Below, piece after piece: positions 1-13,090 of a stretch of 64,000 bases of DNA; positions within the stretch are counted from its first letter, which is position 1; every line of letters begins with the position of its first letter. Under the pieces are notes generated by a model. That model was not told the origin of the DNA. It did not search any database and worked only from the letters and a program-made list of their open reading frames with translations. The translations under genes and the position numbers were made by a program. The DNA is from Chaenocephalus aceratus (taxonomy: Eukaryota; Chordata; Actinopteri; Perciformes; Channichthyidae), in the NCBI GenBank assembly GCA_023974075.1, contig JAMFTG010000500.1, positions 62,001 through 126,000 on the forward strand, given 5' to 3'.

Positions 1-248
1 ACACTTCTGCTGCGACTCGTTAGTGATGCCGACTAATGATGGCAGCTCTTTCCTCCTCGTTATCGGATCATAAAACACCTTTCATCAAATGTCATTTCTC
101 TCTTTGAGATACTGTGTTTAAGTGTGTTCCAAATATATGGAATGTTACGTTCCAAAACACATGACGAAACATCTTCAGCGACTTTAGGAAACATGCGTTT
201 ACTAGAAGCTGCAGAAACCAAACGCTGCAAGAAGCTCAAAACACAACG

Positions 249-1040
249 AGACCAGGGGACACTAAAGAGTGACGCACAGAGCTGGGAGACCAGGGGACAC
301 TAAAGAGTGACGCACACAGCTGGGAGACCAGGGGACACTAAAGAGTGACGCACACAGCTGGGAGAGCAGGGGACACTAAAGAGTGACGCACACAGCTGGG
401 AGACCAGGGGACACTAAAGAGTGACGCACACAGCTGGGAGACCAGGGGACACTAAAGAGTGACGCACACAGCTGGGAGACCAGGGGACACTAAAGAGTGA
501 CGCACACAGCTGGGAGAGCAGGGGACACTAAAGAGTGACGCACACAGCTGGGAGACCAGGGGACACTAAAGAGTGACGCACACAGCTGGGAGACCAGGGG
601 ACACTAAAGAGTGACGCACACAGCTGGGAGACCAGGGGACACTAAAGAGTGACGCACACAGCTGGGAGACCAGGGGACACTAAAGAGTGACGCACACAGC
701 TGGGAGACCAGGGGGCACTAAAGAGTGACACACACAGCTGGGAGACCAGGGGACACTAAAGAGTGACGCACACAGCTGGGAGACCAGGGGACACTAAAGA
801 GTGACGGACACCAGGGGACACTAAAGAGTGACGCACACAGCTGGGAGACCAGGGGACACTAAAGAGTGACGCACACAGCTGGGAGACCAAGGGACACTAA
901 AGAGTGACGCACACAACATGGAGACCAGGGGACACTAAAGAGTGACGCACACAACATGGAGACCAGGGGACACTAAAGAATGACGCACACAACATGGAGA
1001 CCAGGGGACACTAAAGAATGACGCACACAGCTGGGAGACT
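249..1040. repeat. 38-bp minisatellite, array A (about 21 copies)
   Basis: The unit reads GGGAGACCAGGGGACACTAA followed by AGAGTGACGCACACAGCT, 38 bp, repeated with few substitutions. One unit near 805-822 is shortened, and the last units carry ACACAACATGGAGACC in place of ACACAGCTGGGAGACC. The left flank at about 205-248 is the reverse complement of the sequence at 17041-17086 beside array B, so both arrays probably sit in copies of one larger repeat in opposite orientations. Open frames across it are by-products of the repeat. Confidence 0.95.
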
Positions 1041-3024
1041 TTCTCTTTCTGATCCCCATATTACTTTTCTGTTTCTCACAGCATCTCTGATAGTCTGTGT
1101 ATTCACTCTGTCCTACACGGCTTGTTGGAGCTCCTGCCCCCCCCATTGAGCCCACTGCTCTGATTGGTCAGCTCGCCCACTCTGTTCTGATGAGTCCACC
1201 ACCGTCACAGCGGAACATCAGTGAGTATGTGTTACAGTGGCGTCCGTTAGCAACCAGGAAATGAGACCAGTGATGGCAAACATGAGAATGCTGCGTGGGG
1301 TCTGCGTGGCGTGCCAGCGGACACCGCGGAGTGAGTCCGCTGGCACGGCACTTGGTCTATATCCAACATCCAGGGAAACACAGCAGGAAATCCACCTCAA
1401 ATCCACCTCACACTGACCGCTCCGGGAGGGTGTGCCTATTGTTCTATAGCTGTGTGCCAATACATCCAGACTTAGTGAAGTCAACAGGCCCCAGAAGAAA
1501 GCAATGGAAAAAGAGAAATCCCCAGCGAGGCGTTCTGGGGCAGCTAGACGGGTCTTCTCTGTGTTAGAGTTCTACTCCTACAGGGTGCACTTTGAGGGTT
1601 TGTGACTGCAGACCGTTTACATGCAGAAAAACCTTCATAACACAAGGGGACGGGTAAGAACCAGAAGAGCATGACATGGGACCTTTAACATACTGTAAAT
1701 ATAATGTATAGTCAAAGAGTGTAAGAAAGTAAAACAGTGTTTCTTGATCTGACTTTTGTGTTTCTAAATTGCCGACTGATCTGAACAGTAACTTAAAACA
1801 GAATCTCACCCCTGTGGGTCGAACAGCACATCTGTTAGTTATCCTCTTCATCAATCTCCAGCTGCATTCAGGGACAATAAGACAACTTCATATCTGCTTC
1901 CAATTAGATTGCTTTAATTATCAGGCATTTCACAGACTTCCAGGATTAACCTTTCGCCGTGCAGACATGAGAAAAGTGCAGCTGCTTTTTTACTCAAAAT
2001 TCCTTCAACACAACCTGAGGCCTCGCTCTGAGGAGAACCAGGAGGAGGAAGAGGAGGAGGAAGAGGAGGAAACATCTGCTCTGATTGCCGACCTCTGCAG
2101 AGTCTTCAGGTGTTTCCCTTCAGACATGACACATCGAAATGCAAGACTTTGGGTACTTAAAAAGCCATTAAGATGTTTCAATGCGTGGTTCATCAGATGT
2201 TTTGAGTTTCTGTGCATGTAAATGGTCTGCAAAGGCTAACATCCCAACGTTCCTCTTTAATTGTTTAGAATAAAAGGAAGACCATAACAAATGCCATATC
2301 AACTGTATACATTTGGTCTGTTTAAGCGGAAATTGGCCGCTTCTAATCGAAATATCTAGACTTTTCATGAAGGGGCTGGCGATGTCATCGTAGGAAATGG
2401 AAAAGGAGCTTGCTTTTGGCTGTTTGATAGACAGAAACTACATCATACAAAAGCTCTACGGAAGTCAGATATTGCGATAACAAGCTCATTCATACAAAGT
2501 GGGAGAGAAGGCATCCTCTAGTTTGTGCTCACGGTAATAAAATAATGTTAAACAAAGAAATAGTAGCATGAACAGACGATAAAAAGCTAATTTTCGAAGC
2601 TAATCTGCCAAACAACAGCAGGTAGTATGTCGTCCAGATATTGTATAAAAAGTCACGGGAGCACTTTTTGGATACATAATGAAACGAGGGTCTCCCAAAC
2701 GCCCTGCCAGCAATATCTTACCGGAAAAAAATGCAACACACAGCAGGTAAAGAGACAGATGCTGCCTTCGGGAGGTGGTGGAGACCAAAAACGGAGCTAA
2801 AAATAGGACACATATTGGCTTCAGGTGGACACAAAAATGTCTCCACTGTTGCTTTGTGGAAACAGGATGTGTAAATAAACATTTTATTTGTTATATTTAC
2901 TTTTGTATAAAGGCTTCTATGCCCCTAAGTCACCTGAAAACCCATTCATGCTGTGCGAGATGTACTTGTAGTCGTGTCTTTCACATTGTTGCAAAAACCC
3001 GACAGATCTTAGTCTCTTTTACGC
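1041..3024. other. Mostly unassigned sequence with MITE-like fragments
   Basis: No convincing coding exon is visible. The stretch about 1561-1691 ends in CATGACATGGGACCTTTAA, which looks like a DNA-transposon terminus. A CTGATTGGTCAGCTCGCCCAC block near 1161 resembles the interior of common fish MITEs. A GAG-rich tract lies at about 2040-2070. The rest (1700-3020) is AT-rich with short open frames lacking recognisable domains. Confidence 0.4.
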
Positions 3025-3366
3025 TTTCTTCTTCTTCTTCTTCTTCTTCTTCTTCTTCTTCTTCTTCTTCTTCTCTCACTTCTTCTCTCACTTCTTCTCT
3101 CACTTCTTCTCTCACTTCTTCTCTCACTTCTTCTTCTTCTTCTTCTTCTTCTTCTCTCACTTCTTCTCTCACTTCTTCTTCTTCTCCTTCTTCTTCTTCT
3201 TCTTCTTCTTCTTCTTCTTCTCTCACTTCTTCTCTCACTTCTTCTTCTTCTCTCACTTCTTCTTCTTCTTCTCTCACTTCTTCTTCTTCTTCTCTCACTT
3301 CTTCTTCTTCTCTCACTTCTTCTTCTTCTTCTCTCACTTCTTCTCTCACTTCTTCTCTCACTTCTT
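3025..3366. repeat. CTT microsatellite interspersed with TCTCACTTCT units
   Basis: A run of CTT triplets is broken at intervals by TCTCACTT, giving a purine/pyrimidine strand-biased tract of about 340 bp. It encodes poly-Ser on one strand and poly-Glu/Arg on the other in open frames, which are low-complexity artefacts. Confidence 0.95.
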
Positions 3367-3485
3367 TGCAGACTCTGGGGTCCCGACCCAGTGCGGTACA
3401 CCTCGACCCCCCGCCACCATTAGCTTGTAATGTCGCTGATAAGCTCATTCTCCCGCTGCACTCAATGGAGGCTGATCTGGATAAG

Positions 3486-3748
3486 AGGATCAGACTAATG
3501 CCCGAAATGTAAAATGTAAATGTTTTGTAAATACTTGAAAAGCCTTGTTGAGGCCCATCGACTCCCTTTGTGCACGCCAACATCTGCCCAAAGCGTCTCC
3601 ACATCCACCTGCTTAGACCCCCCCCCCTGCGCCAGTTGGTGAATGGGGGAGTACAAATGGAGGAGGACTTTGACCGACCTGCATCCCCTTTCATCGCTGG
3701 TCTTTTTCAGCACCACATTCAGAGGCTTAAAGAGACCATTAAAAACAT
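3486..3748 (+). repeat. Diverged duplicated segment, copy 1
   Basis: This segment begins AGGATCAGACTAATGCC and aligns by eye with 8431-8715. Shared landmarks in the same order are AAAAGCCTTGTTGAGGCCC, the ACATCTGCC block, CACCTGCTTAGA, CCTTTCATCGCTGG, and a final AGAGACCAT. The copies are diverged and contain indels. It may be an old unclassified repeat or a local duplication; no coding function is evident. Confidence 0.75.
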
Positions 3749-4196
3749 GTCTGATATTAAAACTGCTGCAAAAAATACACACTCAACAACATGGAAAGCC
3801 AAAAACTGTAAAAATATGCAGAATTGAGGTGTCACTTTTTGTTATGCTCAGAGCTGTGAGACAGCAGGAAAGTACAAGTTGAAAGATGTCCTCTTGATCA
3901 AATCTGAGAGTAGATACAACTCACTTTAATTAGATTGTTCCTAATTGATAACTTAAACTTAAAGACTGTTTTGAAGGTCTTGTACTGCGACTTGTGCAGA
4001 AAGAACATTTTAAATTAGACAAGTTTCATCCTTTTTGGTTGTTAAAAAGGGTCTTTTGTGCTTTTTGTGACTCCTTCCAGAACATTGTGACATCACTATG
4101 TAACACTCGCGCTTCTAGGCTAGCGCTCCAACACATTGTACGTGATAGGCTAATGGGCGGGACAACTCTGAGAGGTTGACCAATCACAACAAAGCC

Positions 4197-4762
4197 ATCA
4201 GCAGGAGAGGACTCTTTAAAGTAGAGACACTACATACTGATATACACCTGAACATCAGCAGGAGAGGACTCTTTAAAGTAGAGACACTACATACTGATAT
4301 ACACCTGAACATCAGCAGGAGAGGACTCTTTAAAGTAGAGACTCTACATACTGATATCCACCTGAACATCAGCAGGAGAGGACTCTTTAAAGTAGAGACA
4401 CTACATACTGATATACACCTGAACATCAGCAGGAGAGGACTCTTTAAAGTAGAGACACTACATACTGATATACACCTGAACATCAGCTGGAGAGGACTCT
4501 TTAAAGTAGAGACACTACATACTGATATACACCTGAACATCAGCAGGAGAGGACTCTTTAAAGTAGAGACACTACATACTGATATACACCTGAACATCAG
4601 CTGGAGAGGACTCTTTAAAGTAGAGACACTACATACTGATATACACCTGAACATCAGCAGGAGAGGACTCTTTAAAGTAGAGACACTACATACTGATATA
4701 CACCTGAACATCAGCTGGAGAGGACTCTTTAAAGTAGAGACACTACATACTGATATACACCT
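4197..4762. repeat. 57-bp minisatellite, left block (about 10 copies)
   Basis: Unit: GCAGGAGAGGACTCTTTAAA, then GTAGAGACACTACATACTGA, then TATACACCTGAACATCA; 57 bp. Because 57 is a multiple of three, long open frames cross it in several registers, but they only reflect repetition. Some units read AGCTGGAGAGG or GAGACTCTAC. The array is interrupted at 4762 by an L2 LINE and resumes at 6614. The left flank (AATGGGCGGGACAACTCTG, GGTTGACCAATCACAAC) looks like MITE interior. Confidence 0.95.
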
Positions 4763-6613
4763 ATATACACAGGTTTCTTACATTTTGTAATTGAAAAAGT
4801 ATCTGCTCTTAGGCTAGCCCTCAATAGTGCTACCCCAGATTCTGCTCCTTTTCTGTGCCCTGCTGTCCTCGACCACTTTGAGCCTGTATCCCTCACTTCT
4901 CTCTCGGATGTTGTCAAGCACCTGCGGCCGACAAACTGCACCTCAGACAGCATTCCCTCTCGCCTTCTCAGAGATGTTTTTGATTCAGTTGGAGCAAGTA
5001 TTTTATTAGTCATAAACACCTCTCTTAGCTCAGGTTGCGTCCCAGCTGCCTTCAAACATGCTGTGGTCAAGCCACTGCTAAAAAAGAAAAATCTCGACCC
5101 TTCAATTCCCGCAAAGTTTAGGCCCATCTCCCAGCTACCTTTTTTATCCAAAGCCCTGGAGCGAGTAGTCTACGCCCAGCTGCAGTCTTTTTTAATCTCA
5201 CATGGAATCCATGAAAAGTTTCCGTCTGGCTTCAAACCAATGCACAGCACTGAAACAGCCCTTTTAAGAGTTTTTAACGATCTGCTCCTAGCCGCCGACT
5301 CAGGTAGCACGGCTGTCCTGGTGCTATTAGACCTAACAGCTGCCTTCGACACAGTGGACCATAGCATCCTGTTGTCATGGCTTGAACAGTCTACTGGCAT
5401 CACAGGCTCTGCCCTTGCGTGGTTCAGGTCCTACCTGACAGACCGCAGTTTTTCAGTGCAGCTAGGTGCCTTCTCCTCTGCAAAGGCCCCTCTTACTTGT
5501 GGGGTTCCCCAAGGCTCTATCCTGGGCCCCATCCTCTTTTTATTGTATATACTGCCCCTAGGTTCAATCCTCAGAAAACGTAACATTCCCTTCCACTGCT
5601 ACGCTGACGATGTTAAGATGTATCTGCCTCTCAAAGGAAATGACAAACACTCACTACAGCAGTTGATGGATTGCCTGACAGAAATGAAGTCCTGGCTGAG
5701 CAGACATTTTCTTAACCTCAACGAGAGCAAGACTGAGGTCATCTTTTTTGGACCCCAACCTCCAGCCTCTTCTGTTGACATTCTGGGTCCTCTTAAAACA
5801 AACATCCTCCCCTCGGTCATGAATCTTGGAGTGACTTTTACTAATACTTTTAAATTCGACAAGCAGGTCAGCAGCGTAGTGAAATCCTGCTTTTTTAAAT
5901 TAAGAGTATTGGCCAAAACCAAGTCTTTTTTATCTTTCAAAGACCTGGAGAGAGTTATCAACGCCTTTGTGACCTCGAGACTCGATTATTGCAACGCTCT
6001 ATACGTGGGTATGGACCAGGCCTCAATTAAACGCCTGCAGCTGGTGCAGAACGCAGCGGCACGTCTCCTCACTGGCCACAAAAAGCGTGACCACATCACC
6101 CCACTTCTGGCATCATTGCACTGGCTTCCAATTCAGTTCCGAATTGATTTTAAAATCCTTTTATTTGTTTTCAAAGCCTTAAATGGGCTGGCTCCGGCCT
6201 ATATAGCTGAACTCCTCCAGCGCTACACCCCAGCCAGAGCCTTAAGGTCTGCTGACCAGCTGCTGCTGGTAGTGCCTAAAACCAGGCTAAAAACCTGAGG
6301 GCACCGAGCCTTCGCAGCAGCTGGCCCCAGGCTCTGGAACACTCTGCCCCTCCAGGTGAGGTCGGCCCAGACCCTAGAGGTTTTTAAATCAAAACTAAAA
6401 ACTCACTTCTTCACCCTGACCTTCTAATCATAGCAGAGCACGACTCATGTCACTTCCCTGTGTTTGATTTTTATATTTGCTGTTGTAATTTATTGTCTTC
6501 TGTTTACATCGGTAGTAATGTGTTATTTATTATCTGCATGTGCAGCACTTTGGCTCGACCGAAAATCGTTTTTAAATGTGCTATAAAAATAAAATTTGAT
6601 TTGATTTGATTTG
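4763..6613 (+). mobile_element. 5-prime-truncated L2-type LINE inserted in the 57-bp array
   Basis: The 1.85-kb insertion contains a reverse transcriptase region and ends in TTTGATTTGATTTGATTTGA, a short-repeat L2 tail. ACACCT occurs on both sides (4757-4762 and 6614-6619), consistent with a 6-bp target duplication inside a minisatellite unit. The endonuclease region is absent, so this is a truncated copy. The same 3-prime end appears in reverse at about 42962-43033. Confidence 0.9.
4814..6427 (+). pseudogene. L2-type reverse transcriptase, one in-frame stop
   Basis: This would be the reverse transcriptase of a non-LTR retrotransposon, which copies element RNA at a nicked target. The frame is open from 4814 to a TGA at 6296-6298, then continues in the same frame to TAA at 6425-6427. 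Motifs seen: FRPISQLPFLSKALERVVYA, HSTETAL, the motif A segment LLDLTAAFDTVDH with its aspartate intact, GVPQGSILGPILF, and catalytic CYADD. The C-terminal part has RLDYCNALYVG, NAAARLLTG, LHWLPI and, after the stop, GPRLWNTLP. The single stop could be CpG decay of CGA. The N-terminal endonuclease is missing by truncation. The reading frame has no ATG at its start, as expected for a truncated copy. Confidence 0.9.
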
Positions 6614-8300
6614 ACACCTGAAGAAGAGCAGGAGAGGACTCTTTAAAGTAGAGACACTACATACTGATATACACCTGAACATCAGCAGGAGAGGACTCTT
6701 TAAAGTAGAGACACTACATACTGATATACACCTGAACATCAGCAGGAGAGGACTCTTTAAAGTAGAGACACTACATACTGATATACACCTGAACATCAGC
6801 AGGAGAGGACTCTTTAAAGTAGAGACTCTACATACTGATATCCACCTGAACATCAGCAGGAGAGGACTCTTTAAAGTAGAGACACTACATACTGATATAC
6901 ACCTGAACATCAGCAGGAGAGGACTCTTTAAAGTAGAGGACATCACATACTGATATACACCTGAACATCAGCAGGAGAGGACTCTTTAAAGTAGAGACAC
7001 TACATACTGATATACACCTGAACATCAGCAGGAGAGGACTCTTTAAAGTAGAGACATCACATACTGATATACACCTGAACATCAGCAGGAGAGGACTCTT
7101 TAAAGTAGAGACACTACATACTGATATACACCTGGACATCAGCAGGAGAGGACTCTTTAAAGTAGAGCCACTACATACTGATATACACCTGAACATCAGC
7201 AGGAGAGGACTCTTTAAAGTAGAGCCACTACATACTGATATACACCTGAACATCAGCAGGAGAGGACTCTTTAAAGTAGAGACACTACATACTGATATAC
7301 ACCTGAACATCAGCAGGAGAGGACTCTTTAAAGTAGAGACACTACATACTGATATACACCTGCACATCAGCAGGAGAGGACTCTTTAAAGTAGAGACACT
7401 ACATACTGATATACACCTGAACATCAGCAGGAGAGGACTCTTTAAAGTAGAGACACTACATACTGATATACACCTGAACATCAGCAGGAGAGGACTCTTT
7501 AAAGTAGAGACATCACATACTGATATACACCTGAACATCAGCAGGAGAGGACTCTTTAAAGTAGAGACACTACATACTGATATACACCTGGACATCAGCA
7601 GGAGAGGACTCTTTAAAGTAGAGCCACTACATACTGATATACACCTGAACATCAGCAGGAGAGGACTCTTTAAAGTAGAGCCACTACATACTGATATACA
7701 CCTGAACATCAGCAGGAGAGGACTCTTTAAAGTAGAGACACTACATACTGATATACACCTGAACATGAGCAGGAGAGGACTCTTTAAAGTAGAGACACTA
7801 CATACTGATATACACCTGAACATCAGCAGGAGAGGACTCTTTAAAGTAGAGACACTACACACTGATATACACCTGAACATCAGCAGGAGAGGACTCTTTA
7901 AAGTAGAGACACTACATACTGATATACACCTGAACATCAGCAGGAGAGGACTCTTTAAAGTAGAGACACTACATACTGATATACACCTGAACATCAGCAG
8001 GAGAGGACTCTTTAAAGTAGAGACACTACATACTGATATACACCTGAACATCAGCAGGAGAGGACTCTTTAAAGTAGAGACACTACATACTGATATACAC
8101 CTGAACATCAGCAGGAGAGGACTCTTTAAAGTAGAGACAACTACATACTGAGATACACCTGAACATGAGCAGGAGAGGACTCTTTAAAGTAGAGACACTA
8201 CATACTGAGATACACCTGAACATGAGCAGGAGAGGACTCTTTAAAGTAGAGACACTACATACTGATATACACCTGAACATGAGCAGGAGAGGACTCTTTA
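6614..8300. repeat. 57-bp minisatellite, right block (about 30 copies)
   Basis: This continues the array of 4197-4762 after the L2 insertion, in the same orientation. A set of variants (CCTGGACATCAGC followed by two GAGCCACTAC units) occurs at 7131 and again at 7587, 456 bp apart, exactly eight units, which indicates a block duplication. The first unit after the LINE (CACCTGAAGAAGAGCAGG) is slightly diverged. The array ends in GGACTCTTTAAGAC near 8300. Confidence 0.95.
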
Positions 8301-8430
8301 AGACTTTTTTAAAGTCTTGTAAGGCTGCTTGTGCCTAAAAAACATCTAAGATTAGCACCTTTTGCCTTTTTGTTAAATAAAAAAGTGTTCTTTATGCCGA
8401 AATACATATTATTCAACTAATACATCTCAA

Positions 8431-8715
8431 AGGATCAGACTAATGCCTGGAATGTAAAAGGTCCCGTTTCTACATGAAAAGCCTTGTTGAGGCCCCTTGA
8501 ATCCCTTCGTGCCCCCCAAACATCTGCCTATAAAGCGTTCTCACATTCACCTGCTTAGATCTCCCTCAGTTACTGAATTGGGGGGAGAATTGACCCTTTA
8601 TTTCATTTTCTTTTTTTACAGAAGAGGACCCCCCCCCCTTTCATCGCTGGCCTTTTTTTCTGCGTCACATTTCGGGGGCGATGCATTCAGAGGTTTCAAG
8701 AGACCATCGAACATG
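8431..8715 (+). repeat. Diverged duplicated segment, copy 2
   Basis: This is the partner of 3486-3748: same order of shared blocks, with a longer C-run and insertions such as the TTTCATTTTCTTTTTTTACA region. It lies about 4.9 kb downstream, on the other side of the 57-bp array and LINE. No coding content is recognised. Confidence 0.75.
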
Positions 8716-9288
8716 CAGGAATCGAAGAGGGGACCACACACTCGGAGGACAAATCAAATGGCTCTCCACCAGCTACTCTACAGGGGCTCCACTTATTCTC
8801 CCCCACCACCCCTCACCAAACTCCCCTCTTTTTTGTGGGCCACCCGGATCTGACCCGTCATCCATTACAGTGGTGTTGGGCAACGATGAGGAGGAAGGGG
8901 GGAGGGTGATGATGAAGAGGAAGGGGGAGGGTGACGAAGGTGGCAGATCACCAGGCGGACACCAGCAGAGACAAGATGGTTGGCTCACATAAAAAAAAAG
9001 AAAAAAAACACCCCTCATCCCTCAACCGCCCTGAAACAAGAGGAGACAAATGAGGAGGGGGATTAAATAAAAGGGGTGAGGGGGGGGTAGACAGTAGCAG
9101 GATGAAGGCATGAGGCTCTGGAAAGGGGGGAAATGTGGGACAACAGGGCGAGGAAGATGTGAAGCGGGACAGAGGAGAAGAGAAATGGGAGATTAAGAGA
9201 CGAGGATGGAAGATCAAAATGGAGTCGTAAAGAAAGATTGAAGAGGGAGAAACTCAGAAACTCTTAAAGCCACGAAGCCTAGAGATAT
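8716..9288. other. Purine-rich unassigned sequence
   Basis: From about 8880 to 9245 the plus strand is rich in GGA/GAG and G-runs, with A-runs near 8990-9010. No exon, RNA gene or transposon end is recognised. Confidence 0.5.
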
Positions 9289-9296
9289 ATGGGCAG

Positions 9297-9912
9297 CAGA
9301 GGCGGCGCTAGGGGGGGGGCTACTTGGGCCCAAGCCCCGGATGTTTCACTTAAAAAAAAAAACATGACTAAAAATTATCCTAAGATGTAACGTTAACCCT
9401 TCATACCTCAGTCTACTTTGAAGACACTAAAATAACGTATTTGTATTTTGTTTTCGCGCGTGGAATTATACCGGCTCTCGTTTCAGTACACATAACAACA
9501 GAACTGACCCTCTGAATCAGACTCCGATTGGCTGTGACTGCATCCACTCAGAGTGTCCGATTCAGAAACGTGACTCTTACACTCTTTACGTCACAAACAA
9601 AGATGGTGGATGAGAATAGATCTATAAAACGATAAGCAATGCGCCAGAATCAAGGTGAGACTATCCGCATCCTTTAAAACTCTACGCACATTCGTTTCAC
9701 CTTAATAAGTAAACGACTATTTGAGTGAGTTAAGGCATTAGCTTGCTTCATTAAAGGGTGTTAATGAGTGTTCTCCAGTGCCTTGTGTCCCCTTTAAGGT
9801 ATTATTAAGGGTTAATGTTGCTCTCAAAGTGCACCAGATTGATGCTTTCAACTTCAATATTTAAAAAAAAAATCCCCCAACCCAACGACTCCTGGGCTAA
9901 GCCCCGCCACTG
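9297..9912. mobile_element. Non-autonomous hAT-type element, 616 bp
   Basis: It starts CAGAGGCGGCGCTAGGG and ends CCCCGCCACTG, so short imperfect inverted ends are present. The 8-bp sequence ATGGGCAG flanks it at 9289-9296 and 9913-9920, a perfect target duplication typical of hAT transposons. No transposase frame is visible. The ends resemble those of the element at 42636-43529. Confidence 0.85.
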
Positions 9913-9939
9913 ATGGGCAGTACGATTAAGTACTTTCTT

Positions 9940-10834
9940 GCTGATGTTCAGGTGTATATCAATATGTAGTGTCTCTACTTTAAAGAGTCCTCTCCTGCTG
10001 ATGTTCAGGTGTATATCAATATGTAGTGTCTCTACTTTAAAGAGTCCTCTCCTGCTGATGTTCAGGTGTATATCAGTGTGTAGTGTCTCTACTTTAAAGA
10101 GTCCTCTCCTGCTGATGTTCAGGTGTATATCAGTATGTAGTGTCTCTACTTTAAAGAGTCCTCTCCTGCTGATGTTCAGGTGTATATCAGTATGTAGTGC
10201 CTCTACTTTAAAGAGTCCTCTCCTGATGATGTTCAGGTGTATATCAGTGTGTAGTGTCTCTACTTTAAAGAGTCCTCTCCTGCTGATGTTCAGGTGTATA
10301 TCAATATGTAGTGTCTCTACTTTAAAGAGTCCTCTCCTGCTGATGTTCAGGTGTATATCAGTATGTAGAGTCTCTACTTTAAAGAGTCCTCTCCTGCTGA
10401 TGTTCAGGTGTATATCAGTATGTAGTGTCTCTACTTTAAAGAGTCCTCTCCTGATGATGTTCAGGTGTATATCAGTATGTAGTGTCTCTACTTTAAAGAG
10501 TCCTCTCCTGCTGATGTTCAGGTGTATATCAGTATGTAGTGTCTCTACTTTAAAGAGTCCTCTCCTGCTGATGTTCAGGTGTATATCAGTATGTAGTGTC
10601 TCTACTTTAAAGAGTCCTCTCCTGCTGATGTTCAGGTGTATATCAGTATGTAGTGTCTCTACTTTAAAGAGTCCTCTCCTGCTGATGTCCAGGTGTATAT
10701 CAGTATGTAGTGTCTCTACTTTAAAGAGTCCTCTCCTGCTGATGTCCAGGTGTATATCAGTATGTAGTGTCTCTACTTTAAAGAGTCCTCTCCTGCTGAT
10801 GTCCAGGTGTATATCAGTATGTAGTGTCTCTACA
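9940..10834. repeat. 57-bp minisatellite, inverted array (about 16 copies)
   Basis: The units are the reverse complement of the arrays at 4197-8300 (TGATGTTCAGGTGTATATCA, then GTATGTAGTGTCTCTACTTT, then AAAGAGTCCTCTCCTGC). It begins 20 bp after the hAT target duplication. The right flank continues into CATGTCTCCATGCTTTAATG, which appears to be MITE interior. With the forward arrays it forms a large inverted repeat. Confidence 0.95.

Positions 10835-12330
<1,496 letters not shown>

Positions 12331-12408
<78 letters not shown>
12331..12408. repeat. TG dinucleotide microsatellite
   Basis: A perfect TG run of about 78 bp, starting after CTTCTCTTTT and ending at CCCCCTC. Confidence 0.98.
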
Positions 12409-12409
<1 letters not shown>

Positions 12410-12517
12410 CCCCTCTATTAAGACTATCAGTGGGGCAGCGAGTCCAGAGAGATGGAGGGATAAAAACGACAGAGAAGGTTATAAGAAACACTAAGGCTGC
12501 ACTACAAAAACTTGAAA

Positions 12518-13090
12518 TCTTGCCAAGTATAGAATATGTCAGAATATGTCTCGACATAAAAACTTCAGAAGCGACTGCACTGAGATATCGGGTCTTGTTT
12601 TTAGACAATGGCTCATCTTGTTAAGTCAAAAAATCTTATTTTGAGTCGTATCTGGGAGGCGTGTGGCGCAGTGGTCTAGTGCGTTGGTGTTCGGATCAGG
12701 GGGTCACAGGTTCAAACCCCCCTGCATGTCGTTGTGTCCCTGAGACACTTCAGCCCACAGTACTGAGTATGTAAGTCGCTTTGGATAAAAGCGTCTAACA
12801 AGTAACATGTAATGAATCTCAAAATGAAACATTTTTTTTTTTTACATATTTACTAGAAAATCAACATCAGAAAAGTTTCGCGGCTTATATTGTAACACAA
12901 CATTTCCTGATTCTGGTCAAATATAGTTCAAAATAAGTTCCCGCTAATTACAAGATCTGATTTATCTAAATATCCCGTCTTATTTCAAGAAATCTTACCA
13001 AGCACATGTTCACTTGTTCTCCTGGCAGATCTGTGAACTTATTTCAAGTGAAAACAGCTTGTTTTCATTATTGTTTAACTTGTTCCCGTG
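12518..13090 (+). repeat. Dispersed repeat, copy 1 (interrupted by a SINE)
   Basis: This aligns by eye with 37744-38100. Shared blocks in order: CAGAATATGTCTC, CTTCAGAAG, GGGTCTTGTTTTTAGAC, AAATCTTA, GCTTATATTGTAACAC, ATGTTCACTTGTTCT, GGCAGAT, and GAAAACAGCTTGTTTTCATT. The copy here is split at about 12653 by a tRNA-derived SINE absent from the other copy. The family is not identified; no coding content is seen. Confidence 0.75.
12654..12815 (+). mobile_element. tRNA-derived SINE with L2-type tail
   Basis: The head has the RNA polymerase III promoter elements of a tRNA: a box A-like TGGCGCAGTGG and box B GGTTCAAACCC. The tail TAAGTCGCTTTGGATAAAAG matches the 3-prime end of the L2 element at 62048-62070 in this window. 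Tail sharing of this kind is known to let an L2 reverse transcriptase mobilise SINEs. It is inserted in the dispersed repeat of 12518-13090; ATCT on both sides may be a short target duplication. Confidence 0.85.

Noticed and set aside
2981..3694. Glu/Arg-rich and Ser-rich frames over the CTT tract
   Set aside because: Low-complexity translation of a microsatellite on both strands.
6885..8108. Open frame of 407 codons over the 57-bp array, and similar frames at 9805-10858
   Set aside because: The unit length is divisible by three, so any register without a stop stays open. Both strands are open, which indicates repetition and not coding.
8497..8992. Open frames of about 100-118 codons over 8.5-9.0 kb
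   Set aside because: They lie on the duplicated segment and purine-rich DNA, show no domain, and have long C- and G-run translations.
12654..12725. tRNA gene
   Set aside because: Box A and B are present, but the sequence continues into an L2-type tail and does not form a complete cloverleaf by eye; it is a SINE head. The same holds for 36410-36480.
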